Source: Hyphomicrobiales bacterium
GTDB taxonomy: Bacteria > Pseudomonadota > Alphaproteobacteria > Rhizobiales > Rhizobiaceae
Assembly: GCA_017305935.1 (NCBI GenBank)
Contig: JAFKJU010000014.1
Span: forward strand, 145,958-209,957
Direction of reading: 5' to 3'
Length of the DNA stretch: 64,000 bases
In this document: positions 26,122 to 34,474 of the stretch, in pieces
Numbering within the stretch: position 1 is the first letter of the stretch
How the letters are laid out: each line of letters begins with the position of its first letter
Notes under the pieces: generated by a model
The model's database searches: none
Seen by the model: only the letters and a program-made list of their open reading frames with translations
Told to the model about the DNA's origin: nothing
Made by a program: the position numbers and the translations under genes

Positions 26122-26595
26122 TCAGCCGCGCCGTGCCACCTCGATTCTGGCGACGTCGATCTTCTGCATCGTCATCATCGCGTCGAAGGCGCGTTTCGCC
26201 TCGCCGCCGCCGGCGTTGATCGCCTCCATCAGCACGCGCGGCGTGATCTGCCAAGAGATGCCCCAGCGATCCCTGCACCAGCCGCAATCGCTTTCCTTGC
26301 CGCCATTGCCGACGATGGCGTTCCAGTAGCGGTCGGTCTCTTCCTGATTCTCGGTCAGGATCTGGAACGAGAAGGCCTCGCTATGCTTGAAGGCGGAACC
26401 GCCGTTCAGCCCCATGCAGGGGATGCCGGCAACCGTGAATTCGACCACCAGCACGTCTCCTTCCTTGCCTTCGGGATAATTCCCCGGCGCACGCGTGACC
26501 TTGCCGACCGCACTGTCAGGAAAGGTTTCCGCATAGAACCGGGCGGCATCCTCGGCATCCTTGTCGAACCAGAGGCAGATGGTGTTCTTCGTCAT
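26122..26595 (-). CDS. VOC-superfamily protein, PhnB/3-demethylubiquinone-methyltransferase-like
   Basis: 157 residues. The sequence opens TICLWFDKDAEDAARFYAETF and contains GIPCMGLNGGSAFKHSEAFSFQI and CGWCRDRWGISWQITP, the pattern of the PhnB-like/3-dmu-9_3-mt branch of the vicinal-oxygen-chelate fold. These proteins are widespread and mostly uncharacterised; despite the PhnB name they have no proven role in phosphonate use. ATG 26595 has AAGGAT upstream. It is convergent with the efflux gene and lies downstream of the SDR gene on the same strand, separated by a 215-bp region with a large inverted repeat. Confidence 0.8.
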   Translation of the reverse strand: MTKNTICLWFDKDAEDAARFYAETFPDSAVGKVTRAPGNYPEGKEGDVLVVEFTVAGIPCMGLNGGSAFKHSEAFSFQILTENQEETDRYWNAIVGNGGKESDCGWCRDRWGISWQITPRVLMEAINAGGGEAKRAFDAMMTMQKIDVARIEVARRG

Positions 26596-26694
26596 GGCTT
26601 GATCCTTTCGCGTTCGCTCCGGCGTCCCTGTGTGACATAAGCGATGCGTCGCTTTTGTCGAGGAGGGGATATCGAACAAGAGCGGCGCCCGGCC

Positions 26695-26738
26695 GTCCGC
26701 TTCGGTTCGATAAGACAGATTATGGAACCGAAGCGGAC
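26695..26738. repeat. Perfect inverted repeat downstream of the SDR gene
   Basis: GTCCGCTTCGGTTC (26695-26708), 16 bases, then GAACCGAAGCGGAC (26725-26738): 14-base perfect arms in the gap between the SDR stop and the VOC start. It may fold as an RNA hairpin ending SDR transcription, though it has no T run. It contains CGCTTCGG, also present in the palindrome at 9636. Confidence 0.55.
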
Positions 26739-26810
26739 TTGATTGAGCGCTGGTGAACGTCTTGCTTGGTCGACATTACCGGCCGGTTTGTCCGATGTGG
26801 GTCCAGACGA

Positions 26811-27701
26811 TCAAACCTCGTATTTCATCGCATCGAGATCGGCGATCAGGCCGGGGCCGGTCGGGTTCCAGCCGAGCGTTTGGCGCGTCCATGCGCTTGA
26901 GGCAGGAAAATCCAGTCCCGCAAACATCGCCATCCAGCCGAAATGCTCCGCCGCCTGGTCCGGAGTGATCGAGACGACCGGCAGTTTCAGGCCGCGACCG
27001 AGCGCTTCGGCGATCGCACGGGTCTCGATTCCTTCCTCGCCGACTGCATTATAGCGCGCGCCGGGCGCGGCTCGCTCGATCGCCAGCCGGTACAGCCGCG
27101 CTACGTCGAGCAGATGTCCGGCCGGAAACCGGTTGCGCCCTTCGCCTACATAGGCGGCCACGCCCTTTTCCCGAGCGATGGCGATCAACGGTGTGACAAG
27201 TCCCTGCTTGATCGTATTATGCACCTGCGGAAGACGCATGACCGAAACATTCACGCCGGCGTCGAGCAACGCATGACCGGCCTGTTCGGAAGCGACGCGT
27301 GGATTGGGATGCTCCATGTTGCAGATATCCTCCATCGCCGGCTTTCCGAGTTCGGCATTGCCGAGGCCGGTGCCAGAGGTGATCACCAGCGGCCGGTCCG
27401 AGCCTTTCAACCCCTCGCCCAGCGCCTGGATTGCGCGACCGTCCTTACGGCAATTCTCGACGAAACGGGAAAAATCGTGATCGAAGGCCGTGTGAATGAC
27501 GGCATCGGCCTTTTCCGCGCCGCGGCGCAGGCTCTCGGGCTCTTCCAGCCTTCCCAGATGGACGTCGGCGCCGGCCGCCTCCAGCGCCCTTGCGCCGGCC
27601 TCGGAGCGGGTCATCCCGATCACCTGGTGGCCTGCCTTCAGCAGTTCCGGCACGATGGCCGAGCCGATGAAGCCGGTCGCGCCCGTCACGAAAATACGCA
27701 T
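26811..27701 (-). CDS. NAD(P)-dependent extended SDR oxidoreductase
   Basis: 296 residues. The Rossmann start is MRIFVTGATGFIGSAIVPEL, with an NAD(P)-binding GATGFIG motif and no usual YxxxK: the region around SEQAGHALLDAG replaces it. It is therefore probably one of the atypical extended SDR/NmrA-like proteins and the catalytic mechanism is unclear. It is divergent from the XRE/MmyB regulator at 27797, which in many bacteria controls exactly such an SDR gene. Confidence 0.82.
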   Translation of the reverse strand: MRIFVTGATGFIGSAIVPELLKAGHQVIGMTRSEAGARALEAAGADVHLGRLEEPESLRRGAEKADAVIHTAFDHDFSRFVENCRKDGRAIQALGEGLKGSDRPLVITSGTGLGNAELGKPAMEDICNMEHPNPRVASEQAGHALLDAGVNVSVMRLPQVHNTIKQGLVTPLIAIAREKGVAAYVGEGRNRFPAGHLLDVARLYRLAIERAAPGARYNAVGEEGIETRAIAEALGRGLKLPVVSITPDQAAEHFGWMAMFAGLDFPASSAWTRQTLGWNPTGPGLIADLDAMKYEV

Positions 27702-27710
27702 GTGATGTCT

Positions 27711-27791
27711 CCTATTGCTTGTGATAGGACTATTGCCGCCTCCTGCATGCTGTTAAAGTAGTGACATTATCCTGGTATAATGGCCAATAGG
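27711..27791. promoter_or_regulatory. Divergent SDR/XRE control region with three CTATTG motifs
   Basis: CCTATTG occurs at 27711 and, inverted (CAATAGG), at 27785; ACTATTG lies at 27730. On the plus strand TTAAAG (27753-27758), a 17-bp spacer and a perfect TATAAT (27776-27781) form a strong promoter for the regulator, whose start codon is only 15 bp downstream. The inverted copy covers the predicted start site and ribosome-binding site, as expected for autorepression. Confidence 0.55.
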
Positions 27792-27796
27792 AAGCC

Positions 27797-28639
27797 ATGA
27801 CCGTCGAAACAAACGCCCTTGGCCTCTTCCTCCGCGATCGCCGCTCCCGGCTCGATCCGGCGGTATTCGGCTTTTCCGGACGCCGGCGAACGCCCGGATT
27901 GAGACGGGAAGAGGTGGCCCAACGCGCCAATATCAGTTCGACCTGGTATACATGGCTGGAACAGGGGCGCGGCGGCGCGCCTTCGGCCGATGTCCTGAAC
28001 CGCATCGCCCGTGGCCTGATGCTCACCGAGCCGGAGCGCGAGCACCTTTTCATGCTGGCGCTCGGCCGCCCGCCCGAAATCCGCTATAGACCGATGGAGG
28101 GGATCAGCCCGCGCCTGCAACGCCTCATCGACACGCTGGACGCCAGCCCGGCGCTGGTGCGGACCGCCGCATGGGATATCGTCGCCTGGAACCGGGCGGC
28201 CACCGTGGTGATGACCGATTACGGCCGGCTCGCGCCGGAAGATAGAAACATCCTGCGGCTGCTGTTTTGCAATCCCGCCATCCGCGATATCCAGCACGAT
28301 TGGGATGCCATGGCCCGTTTCGTCGTCGGCGCCTTTCGCGCCGATGTGGCGCGGGCGGGCGCGACCTCGGACATTGCCGATCTCGTCGCGGAACTGTGTA
28401 TCGCCAGCCGCGAATTCGACGCGCTCTGGCGGGAGAACGACGTGATCTCCCATGGCGAAGGCACCAAGCGGCTGCGCCATCCCATTCTCGGCAATATCGA
28501 GCTGGAATATTCAGGCTTCGCCATCGATGGCCGGCCGGATCTCAATCTCGTCGTCTACAATCCTGTCGATCCCATCGTCGCCGCGCGCATTCGCACCCTG
28601 GCCGGGTCGGACAAGGAGTCGGCCTTCGCTGGTGATTGA
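27797..28639 (+). CDS. XRE-family regulator with MmyB-like ligand domain
   Basis: 280 residues. An HTH_31-type domain reads RRRTPGLRREEVAQRANIS with TWYTWLEQGRGGAPSADVLN. It is followed by the MmyB-like ligand-binding domain (ALVRTAAWDIVAWNRAATVV, ALWRENDVISHGEGTKRLRH). Such proteins commonly repress a divergent SDR gene, which is the arrangement here. The last 129 bp overlap the treZ-like gene on the other strand, tail to tail. Start ATG 27797 has AGGAA upstream. Confidence 0.85.
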   Translation: MTVETNALGLFLRDRRSRLDPAVFGFSGRRRTPGLRREEVAQRANISSTWYTWLEQGRGGAPSADVLNRIARGLMLTEPEREHLFMLALGRPPEIRYRPMEGISPRLQRLIDTLDASPALVRTAAWDIVAWNRAATVVMTDYGRLAPEDRNILRLLFCNPAIRDIQHDWDAMARFVVGAFRADVARAGATSDIADLVAELCIASREFDALWRENDVISHGEGTKRLRHPILGNIELEYSGFAIDGRPDLNLVVYNPVDPIVAARIRTLAGSDKESAFAGD

Positions 28640-30646
28640 GGGCGGGATGCGCGAGATGGCGCTCTGCCAGGCCGGCAGGTCGCTGCGCTCGCGTTCGCCT
28701 GCTGCCGACGGTGCAAGCACGACCGCCGCGTCCGACGACAGCGCCCACCGTCCGCTCAGATCGAGCGGGCGGATGCCGCCGCCGCCATAGGCAAAAGCCT
28801 CGCTGGACCAGATGACCTTCCATTGCCTGCCTTGCGGCGGCGCCAGAAGCGGGTCGGCAACACTGTCGCGCTCGATATCCGAACCGAGATTGATCAGCAG
28901 CAGCCTGTCGTCATCCGGATCCGCCATGAGACGGCGCAGCAGGAAGGCCATGGAGGACAGACAGCTTCCTTCCACCCTGCCCTCTGCCACTTCGGAAAAC
29001 GCCCGCGCATCGCGCCGCAGCGTCAGGAGGTCTCGGTGCAAGGCGAGAAGTGGTGCATTGCGCTCCCGCTCCCGCCAATCCAGCTTCGAGCGCTGAAAAC
29101 TGCCGCGATCATGCGGATCCGGCATGACGGTGCCGAAAAGAGGATCGGTAAGGCTCGGGAACTGAGCCAGAAACGCCAGCCGTCCGGCGCGCACCTCATC
29201 CGCTGCCACACCCTGCCGGTCGGCGAAATAGAGGAAAGGCGCAGTGGCGCCGAACTCCTGGCCCTGAAACAGCATCGGTGTCTGCGGCCCCAGCAGCAGC
29301 AGCGTCGTGAGCGCACGGATGCGCGCCGGCGCGGCAAGTTGCCCGATACGCGCGCCACGGGCGGAATTGGCGATCTGGTCGTGGTTCTGCAGGAAATGCA
29401 CGAAATTCCATGCTTTCAGATCGAGGCAAGGCTGGCCCCGCGCTCCATCCTGCCAATCGTAGCGCTGGCCCTGGAACAGATAGCCGTATTTGGCGCTGGC
29501 GACGAATTCCTGCGCCGCGCCCCGGTGGTCGTGGTAGTAGGCCTCGCGTCGCCCGGTCAGCGCCACCATGGCGGAATGGTGGAAATCGTCGTTCCAGAGG
29601 GCGTCGAGGCCGTAACCGCCCCGGTCGGGCGGACGAACCAGTCGCGGGTTCTGTGGTTCGTTTTCGCCAATCAGCAGCAAGGCGCGCTGCCCGGCAACTG
29701 CGCGCGCCTCACGGGCGATGCGTGTCATGATATGCTCGTCGCCGGCATCGTACAGCGCCTGCGTCGCATCCAGCCGCAAACCGTCGAAATGATATTCCTC
29801 GATCCAGTGGACGGCATTGGCGACGATGAAATCGCGGACCGGCCCGCTGTCCGGTCCGTCGAAATTGATCGAGGCGCCCCAGTCGTTGCGATAACGCTCG
29901 GTAAAATAGGCCGGCGAAAATTCCGCCAGTCGTTCGCCGGTGCCGAAATGATTGTAGACGACGTCGAGGATGACGCCGATCCCGAGCCCATGGGCTTCGT
30001 CGACGAAAGCCCTGAGGCCGGCCGGCCGGCCATAAAACCGACAGGGCGCAAAGGGATGCGTGCCATCGTAGCCCCAGCCGAAAGCGCCGCCGAATTCGTT
30101 GACCGGCATGATTTCCAGGCAGGTGATGCCGATCTCCTTGAGAAGCGTTAGCTTGCGTGCCGCGGCCGCCCAATTTCCCTCGGGCGTAAAAGTGCCGATA
30201 TGCAGTTCGTAGAGAACCTGGCCCTTTGGATCGAGTCCCTTCCACTCCGCATCCCGCCAGGCATAATGCGCCGGATCGATGATCTGGGAAGCGCCGTCCG
30301 GCCCATCCGGCTGGAACCGCGAGGCCGGATCGGCGGCCGGTTCCCCACCCGTCCCGAGTTGGAAGCGATAGCGATCCCCGGCCCGCGCACCGTCGATGAA
30401 ACAGGCGAAATAGCCGTCGTCCTCCCGGCTCATGGAGACCGCATCTTCCTGACCGTAAAGGAGTTCCACGGTGTCCTGCGCCGGCGCCCAGACGCGGAAC
30501 GACACGCCGCTTCCTGAGAGCTCAGCGCCAACCGGATGACGACGTGTCGAGGGATCGAAGGGGTGCACCGGCCTCTCCCATGGTTGCAGCGTCTTCCGAA
30601 CCGGCAAGCGGCGTCCCGGTTCCACGGCGCGCTTGTTCGATACCAT
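28511..30646 (-). CDS. treZ: Malto-oligosyltrehalose trehalohydrolase-like GH13 enzyme
   Basis: 711 residues. The order is an N-terminal CBM48-like domain (VGAELSGSGVSFRVWAPAQD), then the GH13 barrel: DVVYNHFG (230s), nucleophile Asp293 in GLRLDATQAL, acid Glu328 in LIGENEP and the third acidic residue in LQNHDQIAN. TreZ releases trehalose from maltooligosyl-trehalose made by TreY; no treY, treS or glycogen gene lies nearby. The family normally ends near AAVVLAP; here about 65 extra residues follow and run antisense through the 3' end of the XRE gene, suggesting that the original stop was lost. ATG 30646 is the first good start. Confidence 0.85.
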   Translation of the reverse strand: MVSNKRAVEPGRRLPVRKTLQPWERPVHPFDPSTRRHPVGAELSGSGVSFRVWAPAQDTVELLYGQEDAVSMSREDDGYFACFIDGARAGDRYRFQLGTGGEPAADPASRFQPDGPDGASQIIDPAHYAWRDAEWKGLDPKGQVLYELHIGTFTPEGNWAAAARKLTLLKEIGITCLEIMPVNEFGGAFGWGYDGTHPFAPCRFYGRPAGLRAFVDEAHGLGIGVILDVVYNHFGTGERLAEFSPAYFTERYRNDWGASINFDGPDSGPVRDFIVANAVHWIEEYHFDGLRLDATQALYDAGDEHIMTRIAREARAVAGQRALLLIGENEPQNPRLVRPPDRGGYGLDALWNDDFHHSAMVALTGRREAYYHDHRGAAQEFVASAKYGYLFQGQRYDWQDGARGQPCLDLKAWNFVHFLQNHDQIANSARGARIGQLAAPARIRALTTLLLLGPQTPMLFQGQEFGATAPFLYFADRQGVAADEVRAGRLAFLAQFPSLTDPLFGTVMPDPHDRGSFQRSKLDWRERERNAPLLALHRDLLTLRRDARAFSEVAEGRVEGSCLSSMAFLLRRLMADPDDDRLLLINLGSDIERDSVADPLLAPPQGRQWKVIWSSEAFAYGGGGIRPLDLSGRWALSSDAAVVLAPSAAGERERSDLPAWQSAISRIPPSITSEGRLLVRPGQGANARGDDGIDRIVDDEIEIRPAIDGEA

Positions 30647-30667
30647 CACGCAGCGCGCGCACCGCCC

Positions 30668-31804
30668 TTATTCGGCCGCCACCGGAGCGTCATCCGGCTG
30701 CGGGCCGATATAGCGGGATTGCGGGCGGATGAGGCGGCCGGTCTTTTCCTGCTCCAGAACATGCGCCGTCCAGCCAGCCATGCGCCCGGCGGCAAAGACA
30801 TTGGTAAAGCTGTCGCGCGGGAAACCCACGGCTTCGAGCAACAGGGCGGTGTAGAATTCGACATTGGTCTGCAGCGGCCGCAACGGCTTCTTCTCGGCCA
30901 GCAGCGCCAGCGCCTCGACCTCGACCGCTTCGGCGAAGCGGATACGCCCACCGCCGTCCCGCAAAGTGGCGACCGCATGCTTGAGCACGTCGGCGCGTGG
31001 ATCGCGCACGCGATAGATGCGGTGCCCGAAACCCATCAGCCGTTCGCCACGCCCCAGCGCATCGACCAGCCAGGGCCGGATGCGGCTTTGATCGCCGATC
31101 GCATCGAGCATATCCAGCACCGGCCCGGGCGCGCCGCCATGCAGCGGTCCCTTCAGCGCGCAGAGCCCGCCGATGACGGAGGAAAACAACCCCGCCTTGG
31201 TGGAGGCGATGACGCGCGCGGTAAACGTCGAGGCATTCAGGCCGTGATCGGCGACCGTCACCAGATAGGTATCGAGCGCCCTGACCTTGCCGGCATCGAC
31301 TTCGGCGCCATGCAGCATGTGCAGGAAATCAGCGGCAAGGCCGAGCCGTGCATCCGGCGTCACGGCAGCTTCGCCCCGGCGACGCCGGGCGATGGCGGCG
31401 GCGAAGACCGGGACGGCGGCGACGGCGAGGATGTGATGCGCGTCCGGCTCGGAATCCGCCAGCGTCGAGAGCAGCAGGCGCAGCGCCTCCACCGACGACA
31501 GGCCATCCGTCGACGGCAGAAGCGGCGTCAGCAGCGAAAAGGCGCGCTGGCGGGCCGCGCCGAGTCTTACCCGGATCGCCGATTCGTCCAGCGCTTCCGG
31601 CAGTAGATCCCGCCAGAGCAGGGCGAGAACCGCCTCGAAGCTCCAGTCGGCGAGACGATCGAGATCGTATCCGCGCAGGATGAGCCGGCCCGCCATGCCG
31701 TCGACATGGCTGAGCACGGTTTCGGCGGCGACGACGTTGTCAAGGCCGGCCGTGGTGTGATCGACCGCCAAAGCGGGTGTCGCATTTGCAGTGGGTTTGG
31801 TCAT
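30668..31804 (-). CDS. Citrate/2-methylcitrate synthase-family protein
   Basis: 378 residues with the citrate synthase fold. Active-site pieces are GPLHGGAPG (first His), GFGHRIYRVRDPRADVLK (second His) and TNVEFYTALLLEAVG, where the usual catalytic Asp is Glu, a change also seen in some short citrate synthases. It condenses acetyl- or propionyl-CoA with oxaloacetate if active. ATG 31804 follows GAGGA. It is divergent from an HTH-citrate synthase fusion and separated from it by a strong palindrome, suggesting that the pair is co-controlled. It is unlikely to be the housekeeping gltA. Confidence 0.85.
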   Translation of the reverse strand: MTKPTANATPALAVDHTTAGLDNVVAAETVLSHVDGMAGRLILRGYDLDRLADWSFEAVLALLWRDLLPEALDESAIRVRLGAARQRAFSLLTPLLPSTDGLSSVEALRLLLSTLADSEPDAHHILAVAAVPVFAAAIARRRRGEAAVTPDARLGLAADFLHMLHGAEVDAGKVRALDTYLVTVADHGLNASTFTARVIASTKAGLFSSVIGGLCALKGPLHGGAPGPVLDMLDAIGDQSRIRPWLVDALGRGERLMGFGHRIYRVRDPRADVLKHAVATLRDGGGRIRFAEAVEVEALALLAEKKPLRPLQTNVEFYTALLLEAVGFPRDSFTNVFAAGRMAGWTAHVLEQEKTGRLIRPQSRYIGPQPDDAPVAAE

Positions 31805-31837
31805 GATGGTCCTCACGATTGACTGCCGTGAAGAATG

Positions 31838-31878
31838 TTGATTACATATATGTAGTCAATCTTGATTCAATCGATCAA
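31838..31878. promoter_or_regulatory. Large palindrome between the divergent citrate synthase genes
   Basis: A 22-bp near-perfect palindrome (31838-31859, TTGATTACATA and its inverse half TATGTAGTCAA, one mismatched pair) lies midway between the two start codons. A second dyad TTGAT-N7-ATCAA follows at 31862-31878 and reaches within 6 bp of the fusion gene's ATG. The downstream gene encodes a MerR/HTH-like domain, so this is a plausible autoregulatory site. Confidence 0.6.
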
Positions 31879-31883
31879 TGTAA

Positions 31884-33077
31884 ATGTCCAGACCAGATCA
31901 TCTCATGGATGCGGAAAATGCAGCCGCCAGCCTCGGCATCAGCCGCGCCACGCTTTACGCCTATGTCAGTCGCGGCCTGATCCGCGCCAGCGAAGCCGAG
32001 GACGATCCGCGCCGGCGGCTCTACAGCGCCCATGACGTCGAGGCGCTGCGCAAGCGCAAGGCGGTCGGCCGGCGCCCGCGCCATGTGGCGGAGACGACGC
32101 TGGACTGGGGCCTGCCCGTCCTCTCCTCCGGAATCACCCTGATCGAGGGCGACGGGCTGTTCTATCGCGGCCGCGATGCGCTGGCCTTTGCCGAGACCGC
32201 GACATTGGAGGACACGGCCCGGCTGCTCTGGGATTGCGGCGCGCAGGATCCCTTCGCCGAACGGGCCGCCATGCCCGAAGCTTGGGACGCGAGCGTCTAT
32301 CGCAATGTCCGCGCCCTGCCGCTGATCGAGCGCTGCCAGGCGCTGCTGCCCTTCGTCGCGGCCGGGCGGGCAATCGCCTGGCAGCGCGACACGCGAAAAC
32401 TCTGGCCGGGGGCGGCTGCGTTGTTGCGGGCGATGATGGCAGCCGCCAGCCTCACCCAACCGGATGACGCGCCGCTTCACCATCACCTCGCCAGCGCCTG
32501 GGGCCAGGGCGCCGATGGCGCCGATATCCTGCGCCGCGCCCTCGTCCTGCTTGCCGATCACGAATTGAATGCCTCGGCCTTTGCCGTGCGGGTCGTCGCC
32601 TCCACCGGCGCTTCGCTGGGCGCCTGCCTGAATGCCGGGCTCTCGGCGCTCGGCGGCCCCTTGCATGGCGGCACGACAAGCATCGTCGAGATTCTGCTGG
32701 AAGAGATCGACGCGGCCGGCGATGCCGACGCCGTCGTCGAGGCACGCCTTCGCCGTGGCGAGGGCGTGCCCGGTTTCGATCATCCGCTCTATCCGGGGGG
32801 CGATCCGCGCGCAGCAGTGCTGTTGCCGTTGCTGCCGCCCGATCCCAGCCGAGATGCACTGGCGCTGGTGATGGCCGAAACGGCCGGGCGGATGCCGAAC
32901 ATCGATTTCGCGCTGGTCGCCATCCGTCGCGCCCTTGGCCTGCCGCCGGCCTCGGCGCTGGCGCTGTTCGCCATCGGCCGCACCATCGGCTGGATTGCCC
33001 ATGCACTCGAACAGCGCGACGACCAAAAACTCATCCGGCCCCGCGCCCGCTATACCGGCCCGCCGGCGCGAAGCTGA
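31884..33077 (+). CDS. Helix-turn-helix/citrate synthase fusion protein
   Basis: 397 residues. Residues 8-58 form a MerR-type HTH (AAASLGISRATLYAYVSRGL, RRRLYSAHDVEALRKRK). The rest is a citrate synthase domain with GGPLHGGTTS, a degenerate GFDHPLYPGGDP in place of GFGHRVY and NIDFALVAIRRALG, which keeps an Asp. The fusion suggests a DNA-binding protein that senses CoA or organic-acid metabolites with an inherited enzyme domain; whether it still catalyses is open. The first ATG has no Shine-Dalgarno sequence; a second ATG at 31905 also lacks one. It is divergent from a plain citrate synthase. Confidence 0.78.
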   Translation: MSRPDHLMDAENAAASLGISRATLYAYVSRGLIRASEAEDDPRRRLYSAHDVEALRKRKAVGRRPRHVAETTLDWGLPVLSSGITLIEGDGLFYRGRDALAFAETATLEDTARLLWDCGAQDPFAERAAMPEAWDASVYRNVRALPLIERCQALLPFVAAGRAIAWQRDTRKLWPGAAALLRAMMAAASLTQPDDAPLHHHLASAWGQGADGADILRRALVLLADHELNASAFAVRVVASTGASLGACLNAGLSALGGPLHGGTTSIVEILLEEIDAAGDADAVVEARLRRGEGVPGFDHPLYPGGDPRAAVLLPLLPPDPSRDALALVMAETAGRMPNIDFALVAIRRALGLPPASALALFAIGRTIGWIAHALEQRDDQKLIRPRARYTGPPARS

Positions 33078-33091
33078 AAGGCAGGGATCGA

Positions 33092-34348
33092 TCAGGTCAC
33101 GGCATTACGCTTGGCAAAACGCGGATCGCGCCAGCTTCCCGTATCGATGACCTCGTTGAAGGCCGCCGCCGCCCGGTAGACATCGGCAAAACTCATATAG
33201 GATGGCGAGAAGCCGAAACGCATGGTGTCGTGGGCGCGGAAATCGCCGACGATGCCGCGGGCGATCAGCGCCTGGATCACCGGATAACCGTCCGCGAAGG
33301 CGATCGACACCTGACTGCCGCGCAACGCCGGCTCGCGCGGCGTCATCAGCGCCAGGTCATGCGCCTTGCAGGTCTCGTCGATGAGGTCGATGAACAGGCC
33401 GGTCATCGCCAGGCTCTTGGCCCGCAATTCCGCCATCGGCACGTCCTCGATGGCCGACAGGCCGGCGCCGACGGCGCGCAGCGACAGGATCGGCTGCGTG
33501 CCAGACAACAGCTTGCGAATGCCGCCATCCGGGCGATAGCCGCGCTCGAAGGCGAAGGGCGCGGCATGGCCCCACCAGCCCGTTAGCGGCTGGCTCAGCG
33601 CCTCGTGGTGACGGGCGGCGGCATAGATGAAGGCGGGCGAACCGGGGCCGCAATTCAGATATTTGTAGGTGCAGCCGATGGCGAGATCGGCGCCCGCCAC
33701 ATCGAGTTGCACATCGACGACGCCGGCGCTGTGGCACAGATCCCAGACGGCGATGGCGCCGGCCGCATGGATGATGCGCGTGAGCGCCGCCATGTCGCGC
33801 AGCGCGCCAGTCTTGTAGTCGACATGGTTGACGAGGACGACGGCGGTGTTTTCGTCGATCAGGTCTTCGATCCGCTCGGCATCGACGCCTTCGAGCAGCA
33901 GTTTTATGCCCGGACGTCCGGCGACGACGCCTTCGGCGACATAGAGATCGGTGGGGAAGCTGCCGCCCTCGGCAACGATGGTCGTGCGGCCGGGGCGCAG
34001 CGATAGGCCGGCCTGCAACGCCTTGTAAACATTGATCGACACGGAATCACAAATGACCGTCTGCCCGGCATCGGAGCCGATCAGCTTCCCCAACCGGTCG
34101 CCCAGCCTGTCCACCAGCGAGAACCAGCCGGCCTCGTTCCAACTGCGGATCAGGCCTTCCGCCCATTCGTTACGCACGGCTGCCTGCATTTCGTCGAAGA
34201 CGGCGAGCGGCGCCGGCCCAAGCGAGTTGCCGGCGAGATAGACGAGATCGCCGGGCACATGGAAACGCGCCTTCAGGTGCGCCAGCGGATCGGCCGCATC
34301 CCGATTGCTGATGTCGACGGGAAGGTCGGGGCCGTGCGCTCTTGTCAC
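33092..34348 (-). CDS. kynU: Kynureninase
   Basis: 418 residues, PLP-dependent. It cleaves kynurenine (or 3-hydroxykynurenine) to anthranilate (or 3-hydroxyanthranilate) and alanine in tryptophan breakdown. Key segments are YLAGNSLGPAP, VAEGGSFPTDLYVAEGV, WDLCHSAGVVDVQL, the PLP lysine in CTYKYLNCGPGSPAF and LTGWWGHAAPFAFE. The best start is GTG 34348 with AAGGAGAG upstream; the frame's first ATG at 34411 lies in the operator region. No kynA or kynB is in the window. It is divergent from a GntR/FCD regulator, which probably controls it. Confidence 0.92.
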   Translation of the reverse strand: MTRAHGPDLPVDISNRDAADPLAHLKARFHVPGDLVYLAGNSLGPAPLAVFDEMQAAVRNEWAEGLIRSWNEAGWFSLVDRLGDRLGKLIGSDAGQTVICDSVSINVYKALQAGLSLRPGRTTIVAEGGSFPTDLYVAEGVVAGRPGIKLLLEGVDAERIEDLIDENTAVVLVNHVDYKTGALRDMAALTRIIHAAGAIAVWDLCHSAGVVDVQLDVAGADLAIGCTYKYLNCGPGSPAFIYAAARHHEALSQPLTGWWGHAAPFAFERGYRPDGGIRKLLSGTQPILSLRAVGAGLSAIEDVPMAELRAKSLAMTGLFIDLIDETCKAHDLALMTPREPALRGSQVSIAFADGYPVIQALIARGIVGDFRAHDTMRFGFSPSYMSFADVYRAAAAFNEVIDTGSWRDPRFAKRNAVT

Positions 34349-34377
34349 TGTTCTCTCCTTGGTGATCTTGATCCGTA

Positions 34378-34454
34378 TTGCGATAATCGAGCTTAGTATC
34401 GCAAATGTCAATGATTATATATAATTCTGCGATGCGCGGGTATTATATATAAGT
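34378..34454. promoter_or_regulatory. Operator cluster between kynU and the GntR regulator
   Basis: Three dyads lie in the 126-bp divergent region. TTGCGATA-N11-TATCGCAA (34378-34404) has 8-bp perfect arms. ATTATATATAAT (34414-34425) is a perfect palindrome and recurs as ATTATATATAAG at 34442-34453, 28 bp on. The AT palindromes resemble FCD-type GntR sites, and the longer dyad suits a second regulator or a dimer site for kynU control. Confidence 0.55.
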
Positions 34455-34474
34455 GGCGCTCAAGCGAGGACGGC

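Noticed and set aside
26122..26595. PhnB-like protein as part of phosphonate metabolism
   Set aside because: The name is historical; the gene is 2.2 kb away from the phn operons, in another transcription unit, and the family has no proven phosphonate role.
31862..31878. TTGAT-N7-ATCAA as an FNR/FixK box near the citrate synthase pair
   Set aside because: The spacer is 7 instead of 4 bases, so the two halves are on the wrong helical register for an FNR dimer.
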